Numbered from the stretch's first letter, positions 28,951-38,026 are shown. The stretch: DNA of 64,000 nt from an uncultured Alphaproteobacteria bacterium (GCA_902613275.1 CACMGM010000004.1:1-64000); one strand, 5' to 3'. The notes: generated from the letters alone by a model not told the origin. Numbers and translations: made by a program.

Positions 28951-28976
28951 TTTCTGGCCAGTTAACTGGCCAGAAA
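28951..28976 (-). promoter_or_regulatory. perfect palindrome/hairpin between binding-protein gene and dppB
   Basis: A 26-bp perfect inverted repeat with 13-base arms (TTTCTGGCCAGTT and its reverse complement) lies between the binding-protein stop (28989) and the dppB start (28943). As RNA it would form a strong stem with a small loop. On the minus strand it is followed by TTTATCC and not by a long U-run, so a full intrinsic terminator is not assured. A stem protecting the 3' end of the upstream message, a partial attenuator, or a DNA-level operator are all possible. Confidence 0.7.
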
Positions 28977-28988
28977 ATATAAAATTGA

Positions 28989-30563
28989 TTAGTTTACGTT
29001 TGCAAATCTAAATAATGGCTCGTTGTTCATTCTAATTGGAACATCGACATTACTTTTTGATGCTTGGTTAACAACTTGGTGATGTAAAGGAAGATATGTT
29101 ACATCATCTTGAGTAATATCCCAAGCTTCCGCAATCATAGCATTTCTTTTATCTGCATCAGTTTCAACACCCATTGCTGCTACTAACTCGTCAACTCTAG
29201 CATTGCTGAAATTAACTTTATTCCAGCTACCAGCACTATCAAATAAGTATGAGTATACATAATGACTGTCAAAAGTTGGAACACCCCAACCTAACATGTA
29301 CATATCACTAGTCATACCATTTGCGTCACCTTCTTTAACTTCTGAGAAGTGTTGGCTTTTAGTTTTTGCATCAAGAGTTACATCAACTCCAATTTTAGCA
29401 AACATACCAATTGCAGCAACACAGATTGCTTCATCGTTTATATAACGATCATTTGGACAATCTAGCGTAACCTCAAATCCATCTGGATAACCAGCTTCAG
29501 CTAATAGTTTTTTTGATAGCTCTGGATCATAAGGTAATCTTTCATCGCGTGCAGCTGTATGACCATTTACACCAGGAGCAGTTATAATTCCAGCAGGAAC
29601 ACTTTGCCCTCTCATTACCTTATCCTTAATAGCATCCATATCTAAAGCATGGTACATAGCTAAACGAACTCTTTTATCTGCAAAAGGATTTTTACCCTTG
29701 ATATTAGATGAGTTTAATTCAGCAGAACCTTGATCCATACCAAAAAATATTGTTCTATTTTGAGGAGTCATTTTTACACCATGACCAGCAGAAGATTTGA
29801 TTCTCTCAATATCTTGAACCGGAACAACGTTTGTGTAGTCAATTTCTCCAGAAAGGAGTGCTGCAACTCTTGTTGCATCATTTGCAATAGGAAGTAGTTC
29901 AATAGTGTCCACGTTGAATGTACTGTCATCTCCCCACCAATCATTATTTTTTTCAAAAACAGTTCTTACGTCTTGTTCTCTAAATGTAATTTTGAAAGGT
30001 CCAGTTCCATTTGCATTAGAAGCACAGTAAGATGTTTCACCAGCATCCCAGTTGTATGAAACTTCACAACCATTTCCTTTTGCCCAATCTTCAGACATTA
30101 CAAATATCTGAGTTAGTTGGTTTAAAAGAATTGGATTTGGTCCATCTGTTACAACTTGAACCGTATGATCATCTAAAGCTGATGCTGATTTAATACTTTT
30201 GATTAGATCTACCATATCAGATGGAGCAGTTTTTGCTCTATTGATACTAAAAGCAATATCGCTAGCTGTTAAGTCTGATCCATCATGGAATTTTACACCC
30301 TTACGAATATTAAATATCCAAGTATCAGCAGAAGTTGTTTCCCATGACTCAGCAAGCTGCGGAAGTATTTCCATATTGATACCTGGAGTTACTAAACCTT
30401 CGTATACTTGACGTGAAACCATGTGTGTTGGTCCTTCGTTTTGTGCGTGCGGATCAAGAGTTAACGAATCACCTGGCATTGACCATTTAATATTATTTGC
30501 AAATGCTGGCGAAAAAATACCCATGAAAAGCATAGACAAAACGATGCTTAAAGTTTTTTTCAT
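28989..30563 (-). CDS. peptide-type ABC transporter substrate-binding protein (SBP family 5)
   Basis: This 524-residue periplasmic binding protein of family 5 (DppA/OppA-like) starts at the ATG at 30561-30563, preceded by a strong GGAGGA (30570-30575). The signal peptide MKKTLSIVLSMLFMGIFSPAFA is cleaved before NNIKW. The mature part shows DSLTLDPHAQNEGPT, the family motif FKITFREQDV and FHDGSDLTASDIAFSINRA. An in-frame ATG 36 bases upstream is less likely because it would put a polar stretch before the signal peptide. It is the first gene of the importer operon. The ligand may be a peptide or another small compound. Confidence 0.94.
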   Translation of the reverse strand: MKKTLSIVLSMLFMGIFSPAFANNIKWSMPGDSLTLDPHAQNEGPTHMVSRQVYEGLVTPGINMEILPQLAESWETTSADTWIFNIRKGVKFHDGSDLTASDIAFSINRAKTAPSDMVDLIKSIKSASALDDHTVQVVTDGPNPILLNQLTQIFVMSEDWAKGNGCEVSYNWDAGETSYCASNANGTGPFKITFREQDVRTVFEKNNDWWGDDSTFNVDTIELLPIANDATRVAALLSGEIDYTNVVPVQDIERIKSSAGHGVKMTPQNRTIFFGMDQGSAELNSSNIKGKNPFADKRVRLAMYHALDMDAIKDKVMRGQSVPAGIITAPGVNGHTAARDERLPYDPELSKKLLAEAGYPDGFEVTLDCPNDRYINDEAICVAAIGMFAKIGVDVTLDAKTKSQHFSEVKEGDANGMTSDMYMLGWGVPTFDSHYVYSYLFDSAGSWNKVNFSNARVDELVAAMGVETDADKRNAMIAEAWDITQDDVTYLPLHHQVVNQASKSNVDVPIRMNNEPLFRFANVN

Positions 30564-30569
30564 ATTATT

Positions 30570-30575
30570 TCCTCC
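30570..30575 (-). promoter_or_regulatory. Shine-Dalgarno site of the peptide-binding protein gene
   Basis: GGAGGA stands six bases before the ATG at 30561-30563 and decides the start in favour of the form with a clean signal peptide. Strong sites of this kind are rare in the window; they appear here, before the sugar-binding protein gene, before the acyl-CoA ligase and before nth. Confidence 0.8.
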
Positions 30576-30650
30576 ATAGAAATTTGATGTTAGACCCATA
30601 CTACTTCAATGGAAATATTCAATATTATTAGTATTAATAAGTGCTATATT

Positions 30651-30679
30651 TTGTCATAATTATTAATATTAATTAGCAT
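30651..30679 (+). promoter_or_regulatory. possible sigma-70 promoter of nth
   Basis: TTGTCA at 30651-30656 and TAGCAT at 30674-30679, separated by 17 bases, form a candidate -35/-10 pair upstream of nth. The -35 matches consensus at five of six positions and the -10 at four. In such AT-rich sequence chance matches are common, so this is weak. Confidence 0.3.
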
Positions 30680-30690
30680 GTAACCCCTGA

Positions 30691-30696
30691 AGGAGG
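30691..30696 (+). promoter_or_regulatory. Shine-Dalgarno site deciding the GTG start of nth
   Basis: AGGAGG lies nine bases before the GTG at 30706-30708. Because the codon is not ATG, this site is the main reason for placing the nth start there. Confidence 0.75.
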
Positions 30697-30705
30697 CTTA
30701 ATATA

Positions 30706-31356
30706 GTGAAAAGAATAGAGAAGGCACAAGAGGTCTCGAAAATACTCAATCGTATATATAAAAAAGTACCTATTCCTCTTTCCCACAAAAATAAATTTGA
30801 ATTAGTTGTAGCTGTACTTCTTAGTGCACAATGTACAGATGAAAGAGTTAACCAAGTTACACCAATGCTATTTAAAAAAGCAAACTCAGCTATAAAAATG
30901 ACAAAAGTGCCAAAAAAAACAATTTATAATATTATTCGCCCATGTGGTTTAGCACCTCAAAAATCGAAAGCAATATTTGAACTATCAAGAATACTTGTTA
31001 AAAAATTTAAAGGAAAAGTTCCAGAAAGTTTTGAAGAATTAGAAAAATTACCTGGTGTTGGTCACAAAACGGCTAGTGTTGTTATGTCTCAAGGATTTGG
31101 TCATCCAGCATTTCCAGTTGATACACACATTCATCGTTTAGCTCAACGTTGGGGTTTAACAAATGGTAAAAATGTTGTCCAAACAGAAAAAGATTTAAAA
31201 CATCTATTTCCAAAAAAATCTTGGAATAAACTTCATTTACAAATAATATTTTATGGAAGAGAATTTTGTCAGGCAAGAAGCTGTTATGGATTAGAATGCG
31301 CAATATGCAGGGTGTGTAATCCAAAGAGAAAAACACCTATCAAAACAAAAAAGTAG
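30706..31356 (+). CDS. nth: endonuclease III (base-excision DNA glycosylase/AP lyase)
   Basis: This 216-residue Nth removes oxidised pyrimidines and nicks abasic sites. It shows the helix-hairpin-helix LPGVGHKTASVV with the catalytic lysine, and the catalytic aspartate in PVDTHIHRLAQRWG. The C-terminal iron-sulfur region is non-canonical: cysteines at 188, 193, 198, 201 and 204, where the usual family spacing is C-x6-C-x2-C-x5-C. Three of the usual positions (188, 198, 204) are kept. The start is GTG with an AGGAGG site. It is divergent from the peptide transporter operon and convergent with hemJ (3-base gap). Confidence 0.93.
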   Translation: MKRIEKAQEVSKILNRIYKKVPIPLSHKNKFELVVAVLLSAQCTDERVNQVTPMLFKKANSAIKMTKVPKKTIYNIIRPCGLAPQKSKAIFELSRILVKKFKGKVPESFEELEKLPGVGHKTASVVMSQGFGHPAFPVDTHIHRLAQRWGLTNGKNVVQTEKDLKHLFPKKSWNKLHLQIIFYGREFCQARSCYGLECAICRVCNPKRKTPIKTKK

Positions 31357-31359
31357 TAA

Positions 31360-31779
31360 TTAAAAGGGCTGAAATACAACAAGTATAAGTATAAAAATCA
31401 AAATTACTGCTGGAGCTTCGTTTGTAATTCTAAAAAATTTAGTGGAATATTTATTTTTATCATTTTTAAAATCATTGAGACATTTTAAACAAAAAAAATG
31501 ATAGCCAGATAATAAAACTACAAATAAGATTTTTAAAAGCAACCACGTATCAATACCCACGTAATGTATAAGTGAAATACCAGAAATCCACGTCACTATA
31601 AAAGATGGAAACATAATTATTCTGTATAATTTTCCTTCCATTAATTTGAATGTTTCTGAAGTTTCTTTAGTAATTTCAGGATTAGCATGGTTTACAAACA
31701 AACGTGGCAGATACAAAAGCCCAACCATCCAAGCTATGATACTAAAAATATGTATAACTTTTAGAGTATTAAATAACAT
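31360..31779 (-). CDS. hemJ: protoporphyrinogen IX oxidase, HemJ type
   Basis: This 139-residue membrane protein of the HemJ (UPF0093) family oxidises protoporphyrinogen IX to protoporphyrin IX in many alphaproteobacteria and cyanobacteria. It has four hydrophobic segments and conserved motifs: IFSIIAWMVGLLYLPRLFV with its preceding histidine, MEGKLYRIIMFPS, LLLKILFVVLLSGYH, and RITNEAPAV near the end. It is the last gene of the minus-strand haem cluster, three bases after hemF. Its presence agrees with the absence of HemG or HemY in the cluster. Confidence 0.92.
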   Translation of the reverse strand: MLFNTLKVIHIFSIIAWMVGLLYLPRLFVNHANPEITKETSETFKLMEGKLYRIIMFPSFIVTWISGISLIHYVGIDTWLLLKILFVVLLSGYHFFCLKCLNDFKNDKNKYSTKFFRITNEAPAVILIFILILVVFQPF

Positions 31780-31782
31780 GAT

Positions 31783-32592
31783 TTATTCCCATACTGCATG
31801 AGGAGGCATTGACATTAATATAGCATCAACATTCCCACCAGTCTCTAGACCAAATTTTGTACCTCTATCATATAATAAGTTAAATTCTGCATAGCGACTA
31901 CGCTTAATTAATTGTATCTTTTTTTCCTCTTCACTCCACTCCACATCCTTTAGTGAAATTAAAGTATTTTTGATAAATTGATGAAAATAAGTACCTACGC
32001 CTTGGACAAATTCAAAATCTTTTCCCCAATCACCAGTTTGAAGGTAATCAAAAAATACTCCTCCAACACCTCTTGGTTCATTTCTGTGTTTGAGAAAAAA
32101 ATAGTCATCACACCATTTTTTAAATTTAGGATAATAAGATTTATCATATTTATTACATAAAACTTCTAAACCACGATGATATTTTTCCTCATCCTCAAAT
32201 ATTAAAGAAGGTGTAATATCCATACCTCCACCAAACCATTCCTGAGTGGTTTTAATAAATCTTGTATTAAAATGCATAGAAGGAATTTTTGGTGAAACAG
32301 GATGTAACACAACACTGATGCCAGTTGCATTATAATTTGGATCTTCTTTCGCACCTGGAACAGCTTCTCTCATATTCTCGTTAAAGGTACCGGCGACGGT
32401 AGAAATGTTTACACCACCTTTTTCAATAATATTACCCTTTATTTTACTCATTTTACCACCACCATCACCTTTGTGATCCCAGATACTTATTTCAAATTTT
32501 TTTTCATCAATGCTTTGAATAGTTTCAACTAAATTATCTCGTAATTTTTCAAACCATTCTTTTGCAGTATTAAATTTGGGATCAGCAATCAT
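31783..32592 (-). CDS. hemF: oxygen-dependent coproporphyrinogen III oxidase
   Basis: This 269-residue HemF decarboxylates coproporphyrinogen III to protoporphyrinogen IX using molecular oxygen. Visible motifs are NISTVAGTF, MHFNTRFI, WFGGGMDITPS, HRNEPRGVGGVFFDYL, KRSRYAEFNLLYDRGTKFGLETGG and MSMPPHAVWE at the C-terminus, all diagnostic. I start it at the ATG at 32590-32592, which overlaps the hemH stop as ATGA; a TTG nine bases upstream is the alternative. With HemJ it implies aerobic haem synthesis. Confidence 0.96.
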   Translation of the reverse strand: MIADPKFNTAKEWFEKLRDNLVETIQSIDEKKFEISIWDHKGDGGGKMSKIKGNIIEKGGVNISTVAGTFNENMREAVPGAKEDPNYNATGISVVLHPVSPKIPSMHFNTRFIKTTQEWFGGGMDITPSLIFEDEEKYHRGLEVLCNKYDKSYYPKFKKWCDDYFFLKHRNEPRGVGGVFFDYLQTGDWGKDFEFVQGVGTYFHQFIKNTLISLKDVEWSEEEKKIQLIKRSRYAEFNLLYDRGTKFGLETGGNVDAILMSMPPHAVWE

Positions 32593-33614
32593 AATGGCCA
32601 ACCTTGAATATGTTTTTTTATCAGATTTACAAAAACGTCTATGTGATCATCGTGATCATTCAAGCAAGGAATATAATGGTAATTTTCACCACCTGATTCC
32701 ATAAAATATTCTTTATTTTCTTCCTCAAGTTCTTCAAGTGTTTCAAGACAATCACTACTGAAACCAGGAGATATTATATGTATATTTTTAATTCCTTGTT
32801 TTGGTAGTTCTTTCAAAGTTTCACTTGTATATGGCTTTAACCATTCTTCCCTGCCAAATCTACTTTGAAAAGTAGTCATTATCTCATCATCAGATAATCC
32901 CATATGTTCTTTGACCAGTCTTGTGGTTTTAAGACAAAAGCAATGATATGGATCACCATTAGTCAAGTATCGTTTTGGTATACCATGATAACTAAAAATA
33001 ATTTTTTGTGGTTTTGAAGTTTTTTTCCAAAATGACTTTATTGAATTTGACAATGCTTCAATATAATTTTTTTCTTCAAAGTACTGATTGATAAAACGCA
33101 TTTCAGGTATCCAACGCCATTTCTGCAATACATTTGTTACTTCATCAAATGTACTACCTGTTGTTGCAGCACAATATTGCGGATACATAGGTAGAACTAA
33201 TAATCTTCTTACTTGTTTTTTTTGAAGTTTTAACAAAGCATCCGGAATAGATGGGTTGCCATAACGCATCCCAACTTCAAAAACTATATTTTCATTTTTT
33301 GAAGAAAAAGATGATTGAATTTTATTCAATTGTCTGTTCGCAATATCTAAAAGTGGAGAACCTTTATCAGTCCAAATTTGTTTGTATGCTTCTGCTGACT
33401 TTGATGGTCTTATTTGTAAAATTACTAGCTTCAATATAATTTGCCATAAGATTTTAGGTAATTCGATTACTCTTGGATCTGATAAAAATTGATTAAGATA
33501 AACTTTTAGTTCTTTTTTATTTGGAGCGTCTGGAGTACCTAGGTTAGTAATTAAAACACCAATTTTTTCTTTACTACCGTGCTCATAATCTTTTTCACCT
33601 ATATATTTAACCAT
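32589..33614 (-). CDS. hemH: ferrochelatase
   Basis: This 341-residue ferrochelatase inserts Fe2+ into protoporphyrin IX. It has the N-terminal GVLITNLGTPDAP, LVLPMYPQYCAATTGS, FSYHGIPKRYLTNGDPYHCFC with the metal-binding histidine, FQSRFGREEWLKPYT and the glutamate-rich helix LETLEELEEEN. It is complete at standard length. It lies five bases after hemE and overlaps hemF by four bases. Confidence 0.96.
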   Translation of the reverse strand: MVKYIGEKDYEHGSKEKIGVLITNLGTPDAPNKKELKVYLNQFLSDPRVIELPKILWQIILKLVILQIRPSKSAEAYKQIWTDKGSPLLDIANRQLNKIQSSFSSKNENIVFEVGMRYGNPSIPDALLKLQKKQVRRLLVLPMYPQYCAATTGSTFDEVTNVLQKWRWIPEMRFINQYFEEKNYIEALSNSIKSFWKKTSKPQKIIFSYHGIPKRYLTNGDPYHCFCLKTTRLVKEHMGLSDDEIMTTFQSRFGREEWLKPYTSETLKELPKQGIKNIHIISPGFSSDCLETLEELEEENKEYFMESGGENYHYIPCLNDHDDHIDVFVNLIKKHIQGWPL

Positions 33615-33619
33615 ATCTA

Positions 33620-34618
33620 TTAGCTAAATTCTTTTCTGATATTTTCTATAAATAAATGAACATTTTTTTCTGGAGTATTTTTGTTAATTCCATGTCCAAG
33701 GCCACAAATCCAGCCATTAAGATTTTCAATTGATTTCATTTTTTCAATAAAATCTTTTAAATCATTAAGAAATGTATCTGTTTCACTCAACATTAATTGT
33801 TCATTGAAATTTCCTTGAATAAATCCATGTTTTTGATTTTTAAACATAAATTTAAGATCTATTGTGTGATCATAGCCAAAACCAGCAAAGGGGAAACTGA
33901 TGGTAGAATTTAAATCTGTTAAACTCTTACCTCTTGAATAATAGCCAAGTTTATTTGGAAAAGAAATTGCAATCTCTTCCAAAAATTTTGAATAGATTTC
34001 ATGAAAATTTATTTTATCTAAATCATACAAGGAGCTATCAAAAATCATGACAAGTTCAACACCTGCATCTAATTGTAATTGAATATTTTTCTTTAGAAGG
34101 GGTAAAAGAATTTTTGAAATAAATTCTAAATTCATTTTAGTGTCGATTAAATCAGAGTTATTATTTCCAAATGCATATTTTGATAATGTCCAAGGGCCAC
34201 CAACAAATCCAATTAAACTTTTATTATTTGGCAATTTCTCTTTTGTTATTTTTATAGCTTCAAATTGAAATTGCATATGCTCAATGGCACGATCAGTATT
34301 ACTATAATCATTAATGTTTTCTGAATTTATATAAGAATTAAATTTTGGTCCTGGGTCAAACTTTAATTCTAAACCAAGTCCCTCCAAGATAAATAAAATA
34401 TCACTGAATAAAATTGCAATATCGTAATCAAACTCTTGTATTGGACCAAAAGCGACTTCTGCGGCTAGATCCGGAGTTTTACAAAGTTTTTCAAAAGTAT
34501 ATTTTTCTTTGAGCTTGCGATAATGCGAATGGTACCTCCCAGCCTGTCTCATGAACCAAATGGGTGGTGTTTTTTGAATATTTCTTTTGAGAGCATTTTT
34601 GAATAAAATATTTGTCAT
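33620..34618 (-). CDS. hemE: uroporphyrinogen decarboxylase
   Basis: This 332-residue HemE converts uroporphyrinogen III to coproporphyrinogen III. PPIWFMRQAGRYHSHYR at the N-terminus carries the substrate-binding arginines, AILFSDILFILEGLGL the key aspartate, FVGGPWTLSKYAF and the C-terminal NGWICGLGHGINKNTPEKNV complete the pattern. I start it at the ATG at 34616-34618, two bases after the hemC stop; an upstream ATG would add ten residues inside hemC. It is complete. Confidence 0.95.
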   Translation of the reverse strand: MTNILFKNALKRNIQKTPPIWFMRQAGRYHSHYRKLKEKYTFEKLCKTPDLAAEVAFGPIQEFDYDIAILFSDILFILEGLGLELKFDPGPKFNSYINSENINDYSNTDRAIEHMQFQFEAIKITKEKLPNNKSLIGFVGGPWTLSKYAFGNNNSDLIDTKMNLEFISKILLPLLKKNIQLQLDAGVELVMIFDSSLYDLDKINFHEIYSKFLEEIAISFPNKLGYYSRGKSLTDLNSTISFPFAGFGYDHTIDLKFMFKNQKHGFIQGNFNEQLMLSETDTFLNDLKDFIEKMKSIENLNGWICGLGHGINKNTPEKNVHLFIENIRKEFS

Positions 34619-34620
34619 TT

Positions 34621-36129
34621 TTAGGCTTTTAGTAATTTTTTCTTCCAACTATCATAAGATAGCTCAACAAAAAGATTTTTATCATTACCTAATATTTTAC
34701 TAATCTCATTGTAAGTATTTCCTGGGCCACAAAAATGATATTTTTCTATAATTTTCGGATATTTATCAATACTCGCCTTAAAAGCTGAACTGCTCATCCA
34801 ATAAAAGTACTTTTTCTTTTCTATATCTATTTCAAAATCAATAGACTCCAATTGATACGTTTCAATTTTATTTTTTATCGAACTTTCAGGAGATTGAGAA
34901 TGAGTTAACTTAACCCAAGGATTATTTGTGAGCGCATTGATGTCTTTATCAAAATCCTCACCTAGACCATCTGAAGTTCCGTTAACCCAAATACCTCTTT
35001 CAGATAAATTTTTCCATGTTCTTAAACCACTTGTCCAAATAACATTATTTGATTGGATTTTTGACTTATCTAGGATTGAGCTAATTCGTGAAACATAAAT
35101 ACATTTATTTTGTAAATTATTTATATCATCGACATTTTCATTTAATTGTTTTCTAGAAAATATTTTATAATTTTTTAAATTTTCAGGATAAATTTCATCT
35201 GTTGTATTACTAGAAAAACTTATATCTTTTGAATCAATAAAATCCCAGCTCTCAAAATGATTGCCATTTTCATCTTCACCTCTTTTGGATACAACTAACC
35301 CTAATTTATGTGATATGTAAGATACTCCTATTTTTTGGTGACATCCCCCTCCATAATTTTTTAAAATATTTCTTTCTTGAATAACATTCGAATAATCTTT
35401 GGAAAAATTAATATCATTTAAAATTTCGTTAAGTTTATTATCTTTAATTCTTGTTTCAATCGCTAGAGCTCCTTGTCCAGGAGAGCAAGGGTTGATAGAC
35501 AATGGTAAAACAGACCATAGACATTCATTAATATATTTTTTTAGAGTTGTTTTTAATTCATTAAATTCAGAATAATTATTCAAAAGTAATCTATCTATTG
35601 CAGCCTTAGCGACAATGAAACCATCGCTATTAGGATCTTCCAAAAATTTTTTAAATCTAGTGGGTATGTTACCTCTTATATTTTCAAAGCAAACTTCATC
35701 AAACTTTTGTGGAAGATAATTTTCAATAAAATTTTCTAAATTATATTGTCTTCTTGGTGATGAGCAAAGAATAGTAATTTTCCTTCTATCTAATTTTATG
35801 TTTTTTTTTAAAAATAATATATCTCGTTTATCAGCACGTTTTAATGTAGCAGCAATTTTAGTTTTATCACCCACTTCAATTGGAAGATCCTTCCAAGAGT
35901 GGACAATTAAATCACATTTGTTATTTATTAATTCATCTCTTAAATCATTAGTAAAAACACCTTCTGTTGGCATTTTAGAAAGAGGTGTTTTTAGATCTTT
36001 ATCTCCTGAAGTACTTCTTGTTAAAAATTCTATTTCTACAAAAGAATGTTTAGATTGCAAATAATCGGAAAATTCACGTGCTTGAATTATTGCCAAGTCA
36101 CTTTTTCTAGATAAAATTCTTATTTTCAT
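34621..36129 (-). CDS. hemC: hydroxymethylbilane synthase with HemD-like C-terminal extension
   Basis: This 502-residue protein joins porphobilinogen deaminase (residues 1 to about 285) to about 215 further residues. The HemC part shows LSRKSDLAIIQA, HSWKDLP with the catalytic aspartate, SSPRRQYNL, SPGQGALAIE and GGGCHQKIG with the cofactor cysteine Cys263. The extension is divergent; its end (YWMSSSAFKASIDKYP, then CGPGNTYNEISKIL) resembles the uroporphyrinogen III synthase pattern of SPS.V..F followed by iGp.Ta. No separate hemD is visible here. A HemC/HemD fusion is known from Leptospira. The HemD reading is inferred, the HemC reading is firm. It heads the haem operon. Confidence 0.88.
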   Translation of the reverse strand: MKIRILSRKSDLAIIQAREFSDYLQSKHSFVEIEFLTRSTSGDKDLKTPLSKMPTEGVFTNDLRDELINNKCDLIVHSWKDLPIEVGDKTKIAATLKRADKRDILFLKKNIKLDRRKITILCSSPRRQYNLENFIENYLPQKFDEVCFENIRGNIPTRFKKFLEDPNSDGFIVAKAAIDRLLLNNYSEFNELKTTLKKYINECLWSVLPLSINPCSPGQGALAIETRIKDNKLNEILNDINFSKDYSNVIQERNILKNYGGGCHQKIGVSYISHKLGLVVSKRGEDENGNHFESWDFIDSKDISFSSNTTDEIYPENLKNYKIFSRKQLNENVDDINNLQNKCIYVSRISSILDKSKIQSNNVIWTSGLRTWKNLSERGIWVNGTSDGLGEDFDKDINALTNNPWVKLTHSQSPESSIKNKIETYQLESIDFEIDIEKKKYFYWMSSSAFKASIDKYPKIIEKYHFCGPGNTYNEISKILGNDKNLFVELSYDSWKKKLLKA

Positions 36130-36171
36130 TACTTATATTTCTATAAATAACACTATATTTTAAAATTGGTA

Positions 36172-36735
36172 ATGGTTGAATTTAAGGGTACAAAATCTTC
36201 GTGGGGTTTGGTTGCAAAACTTTTTCATTGGTCATTGGCACTTCTTCTTTTTTGGCAAGTTGCAACAGGGATTAGCCTTCATAATATGGAATTTTCTCCT
36301 CTTAAAATGGGTTTTATTATTACTCATAAATTTTTTGGCACCTTAGTCTTTAGTTTAGTTGTGCTTAGATTAATGTGGAAATACATATTTAACACTCATC
36401 CTAAATATGAAAATATTCCATTATTTCATAAATTGGTTTCGAATTTAGTCCATTTTGTTCTTTATGGTTTAGTTATTATTATTCCTATTCAAGGCACCTT
36501 TATGACATGGCTTGGAGGAGAAGATGTTCATCTCTTGGGATTAATTAAAATACCACCTTTAATCGAAGAGAATTTTTTTTTATACCCTCAAGCTCTAGCT
36601 ATACACTACTACTCAGCACTTATGTTAACAGCTCTTTTTTCACTTCATATTGCAGCGGCGTTGTATCATCGATTTATAATTAAAGATAAATATGGTGTCT
36701 GGAATAGAATGTCTTTTAGTAGAAATAAGGTGTGA
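36172..36735 (+). CDS. cytochrome b561 family protein
   Basis: This 187-residue four-helix membrane protein of the prokaryotic cytochrome b561/Ni-Fe hydrogenase b-type family has heme-ligand-type histidines in KLFHWSLALLLFWQ, ITHKFFGTLVF and the C-terminal IHYYSALMLTALFSLHIAAALYH. Such proteins carry electrons between quinones and other donors at the inner membrane. I start at the ATG at 36172; a TTG six bases upstream is also in frame. It is divergent from hemC and 55 bases before hemA, a fitting place for a haem protein. Confidence 0.88.
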   Translation: MVEFKGTKSSWGLVAKLFHWSLALLLFWQVATGISLHNMEFSPLKMGFIITHKFFGTLVFSLVVLRLMWKYIFNTHPKYENIPLFHKLVSNLVHFVLYGLVIIIPIQGTFMTWLGGEDVHLLGLIKIPPLIEENFFLYPQALAIHYYSALMLTALFSLHIAAALYHRFIIKDKYGVWNRMSFSRNKV

Positions 36736-36790
36736 CAATTCATTCAATTAAACACTTACAATTAAAGATTGGGTAAGATATCTAACATTT

Positions 36791-38026
36791 ATGCAATACA
36801 AAAATTTCTTTAAATCTGAATTGAAAAATTTAAAAGATCAGGGTCTTTATAGGGACTTTAGAAACATAGACAGACCTATAAGAAGTTTTCCAAATGCAGA
36901 TGAAAGTTTCAAAAATAAAGAAAGAGAAGTAGAGGTTTGGTGTTCTAATGACTATCTGAACATGAGTCAGCACCCAGAAGTCGTAAATGAAATTGTAAAA
37001 ACACTACTTGAATATGGATCTGGTTCAGGTGGAACAAGAAATATTTCTGGTACATCAACCTATCATACTGAACTTGAAAAAAAACTGGCAAATGTTCATA
37101 ATAAAGAGGCGGCATTAGTTTTTGCTTCTGCTTATACAGCAAACCAATCTACTTTATGGACTTTAGGAAAAAAAATTAAAGATATTGAGATATTTTCTGA
37201 TGAATTAAATCACGCATCTTTAATACAAGGTATTAAGAATAGTGGAGCTAAGTGTCATATATTTAAGCACAATGACATTGATCATTTAGAACAGTTACTA
37301 AAAGAGTCAAATGCAGATAGTCCTAAGTTAATCGTTTTTGAAAGTTTATACTCTATGGAAGGTATAAGATCGCCTATAGTTAAAATTGTAGAGTTAGCAA
37401 AAAAATATAACTGTATGACATATTTGGATGAAGTTCATTCAGTTGGACTTTACGGTGAAGAAGGTAAAGGTATTGCGGTAGAAATGGGAGTTGAAGATAA
37501 AATAGATATTATTAATGGAACTTTAGCAAAAGCATATGGTCAAATGGGAGGTTATATTGCAGCTAGCTCAGAAATAATTGACTACATTAGAAGTTTTGCT
37601 CCAGGTTTTATTTTTACAACTTCAATCTGCCCATCAATTGCTGCAGGAGCAGCTAAAGCAATAGATATTGTTTCTCTAGCAGAGCAACTAAGAATAAGAA
37701 TAAAAGAAAATGCAGCTTTAATAAGAGAAAATTTAGATGCCTTAGCAATCCCTTATTTGGATACAAATTCTCATATTGTAGCAGTATTAATTAATGATCC
37801 TTTTTTATGCAAAAAAGTGTCTAAAGATTTAATTGATGATCATGGTATTTATGCACAGCCAATTTTTTACCCGACCGTACCAAAAGGTTTAGAAAGACTG
37901 AGAATAACTGTTACCCCAAAACATAGAAAAGAGAATATTGAAAAAATGATTAAGGCTCTTGATACAGTTTGGTCTAAAAATAATTTACCAAGAAAAAATA
38001 ATAATAAAGTTTCAGCAAATATTTAA
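36791..38026 (+). CDS. hemA: 5-aminolevulinate synthase
   Basis: This 411-residue PLP enzyme condenses glycine with succinyl-CoA to 5-aminolevulinate, the C4 route to haem typical of alphaproteobacteria. It shows [57 protein letters not shown] and the PLP lysine in [16 protein letters not shown] near residue 245. The length matches ALAS rather than the shorter related 2-amino-3-ketobutyrate ligase or 8-amino-7-oxononanoate synthase. It sits next to the haem operon and ends in a shared TTAA with the EamA gene. Confidence 0.95.
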   Translation: MQYKNFFKSELKNLKDQGLYRDFRNIDRPIRSFPNADESFKNKEREVEVWCSNDYLNMSQHPEVVNEIVKTLLEYGSGSGGTRNISGTSTYHTELEKKLANVHNKEAALVFASAYTANQSTLWTLGKKIKDIEIFSDELNHASLIQGIKNSGAKCHIFKHNDIDHLEQLLKESNADSPKLIVFESLYSMEGIRSPIVKIVELAKKYNCMTYLDEVHSVGLYGEEGKGIAVEMGVEDKIDIINGTLAKAYGQMGGYIAASSEIIDYIRSFAPGFIFTTSICPSIAAGAAKAIDIVSLAEQLRIRIKENAALIRENLDALAIPYLDTNSHIVAVLINDPFLCKKVSKDLIDDHGIYAQPIFYPTVPKGLERLRITVTPKHRKENIEKMIKALDTVWSKNNLPRKNNNKVSANI

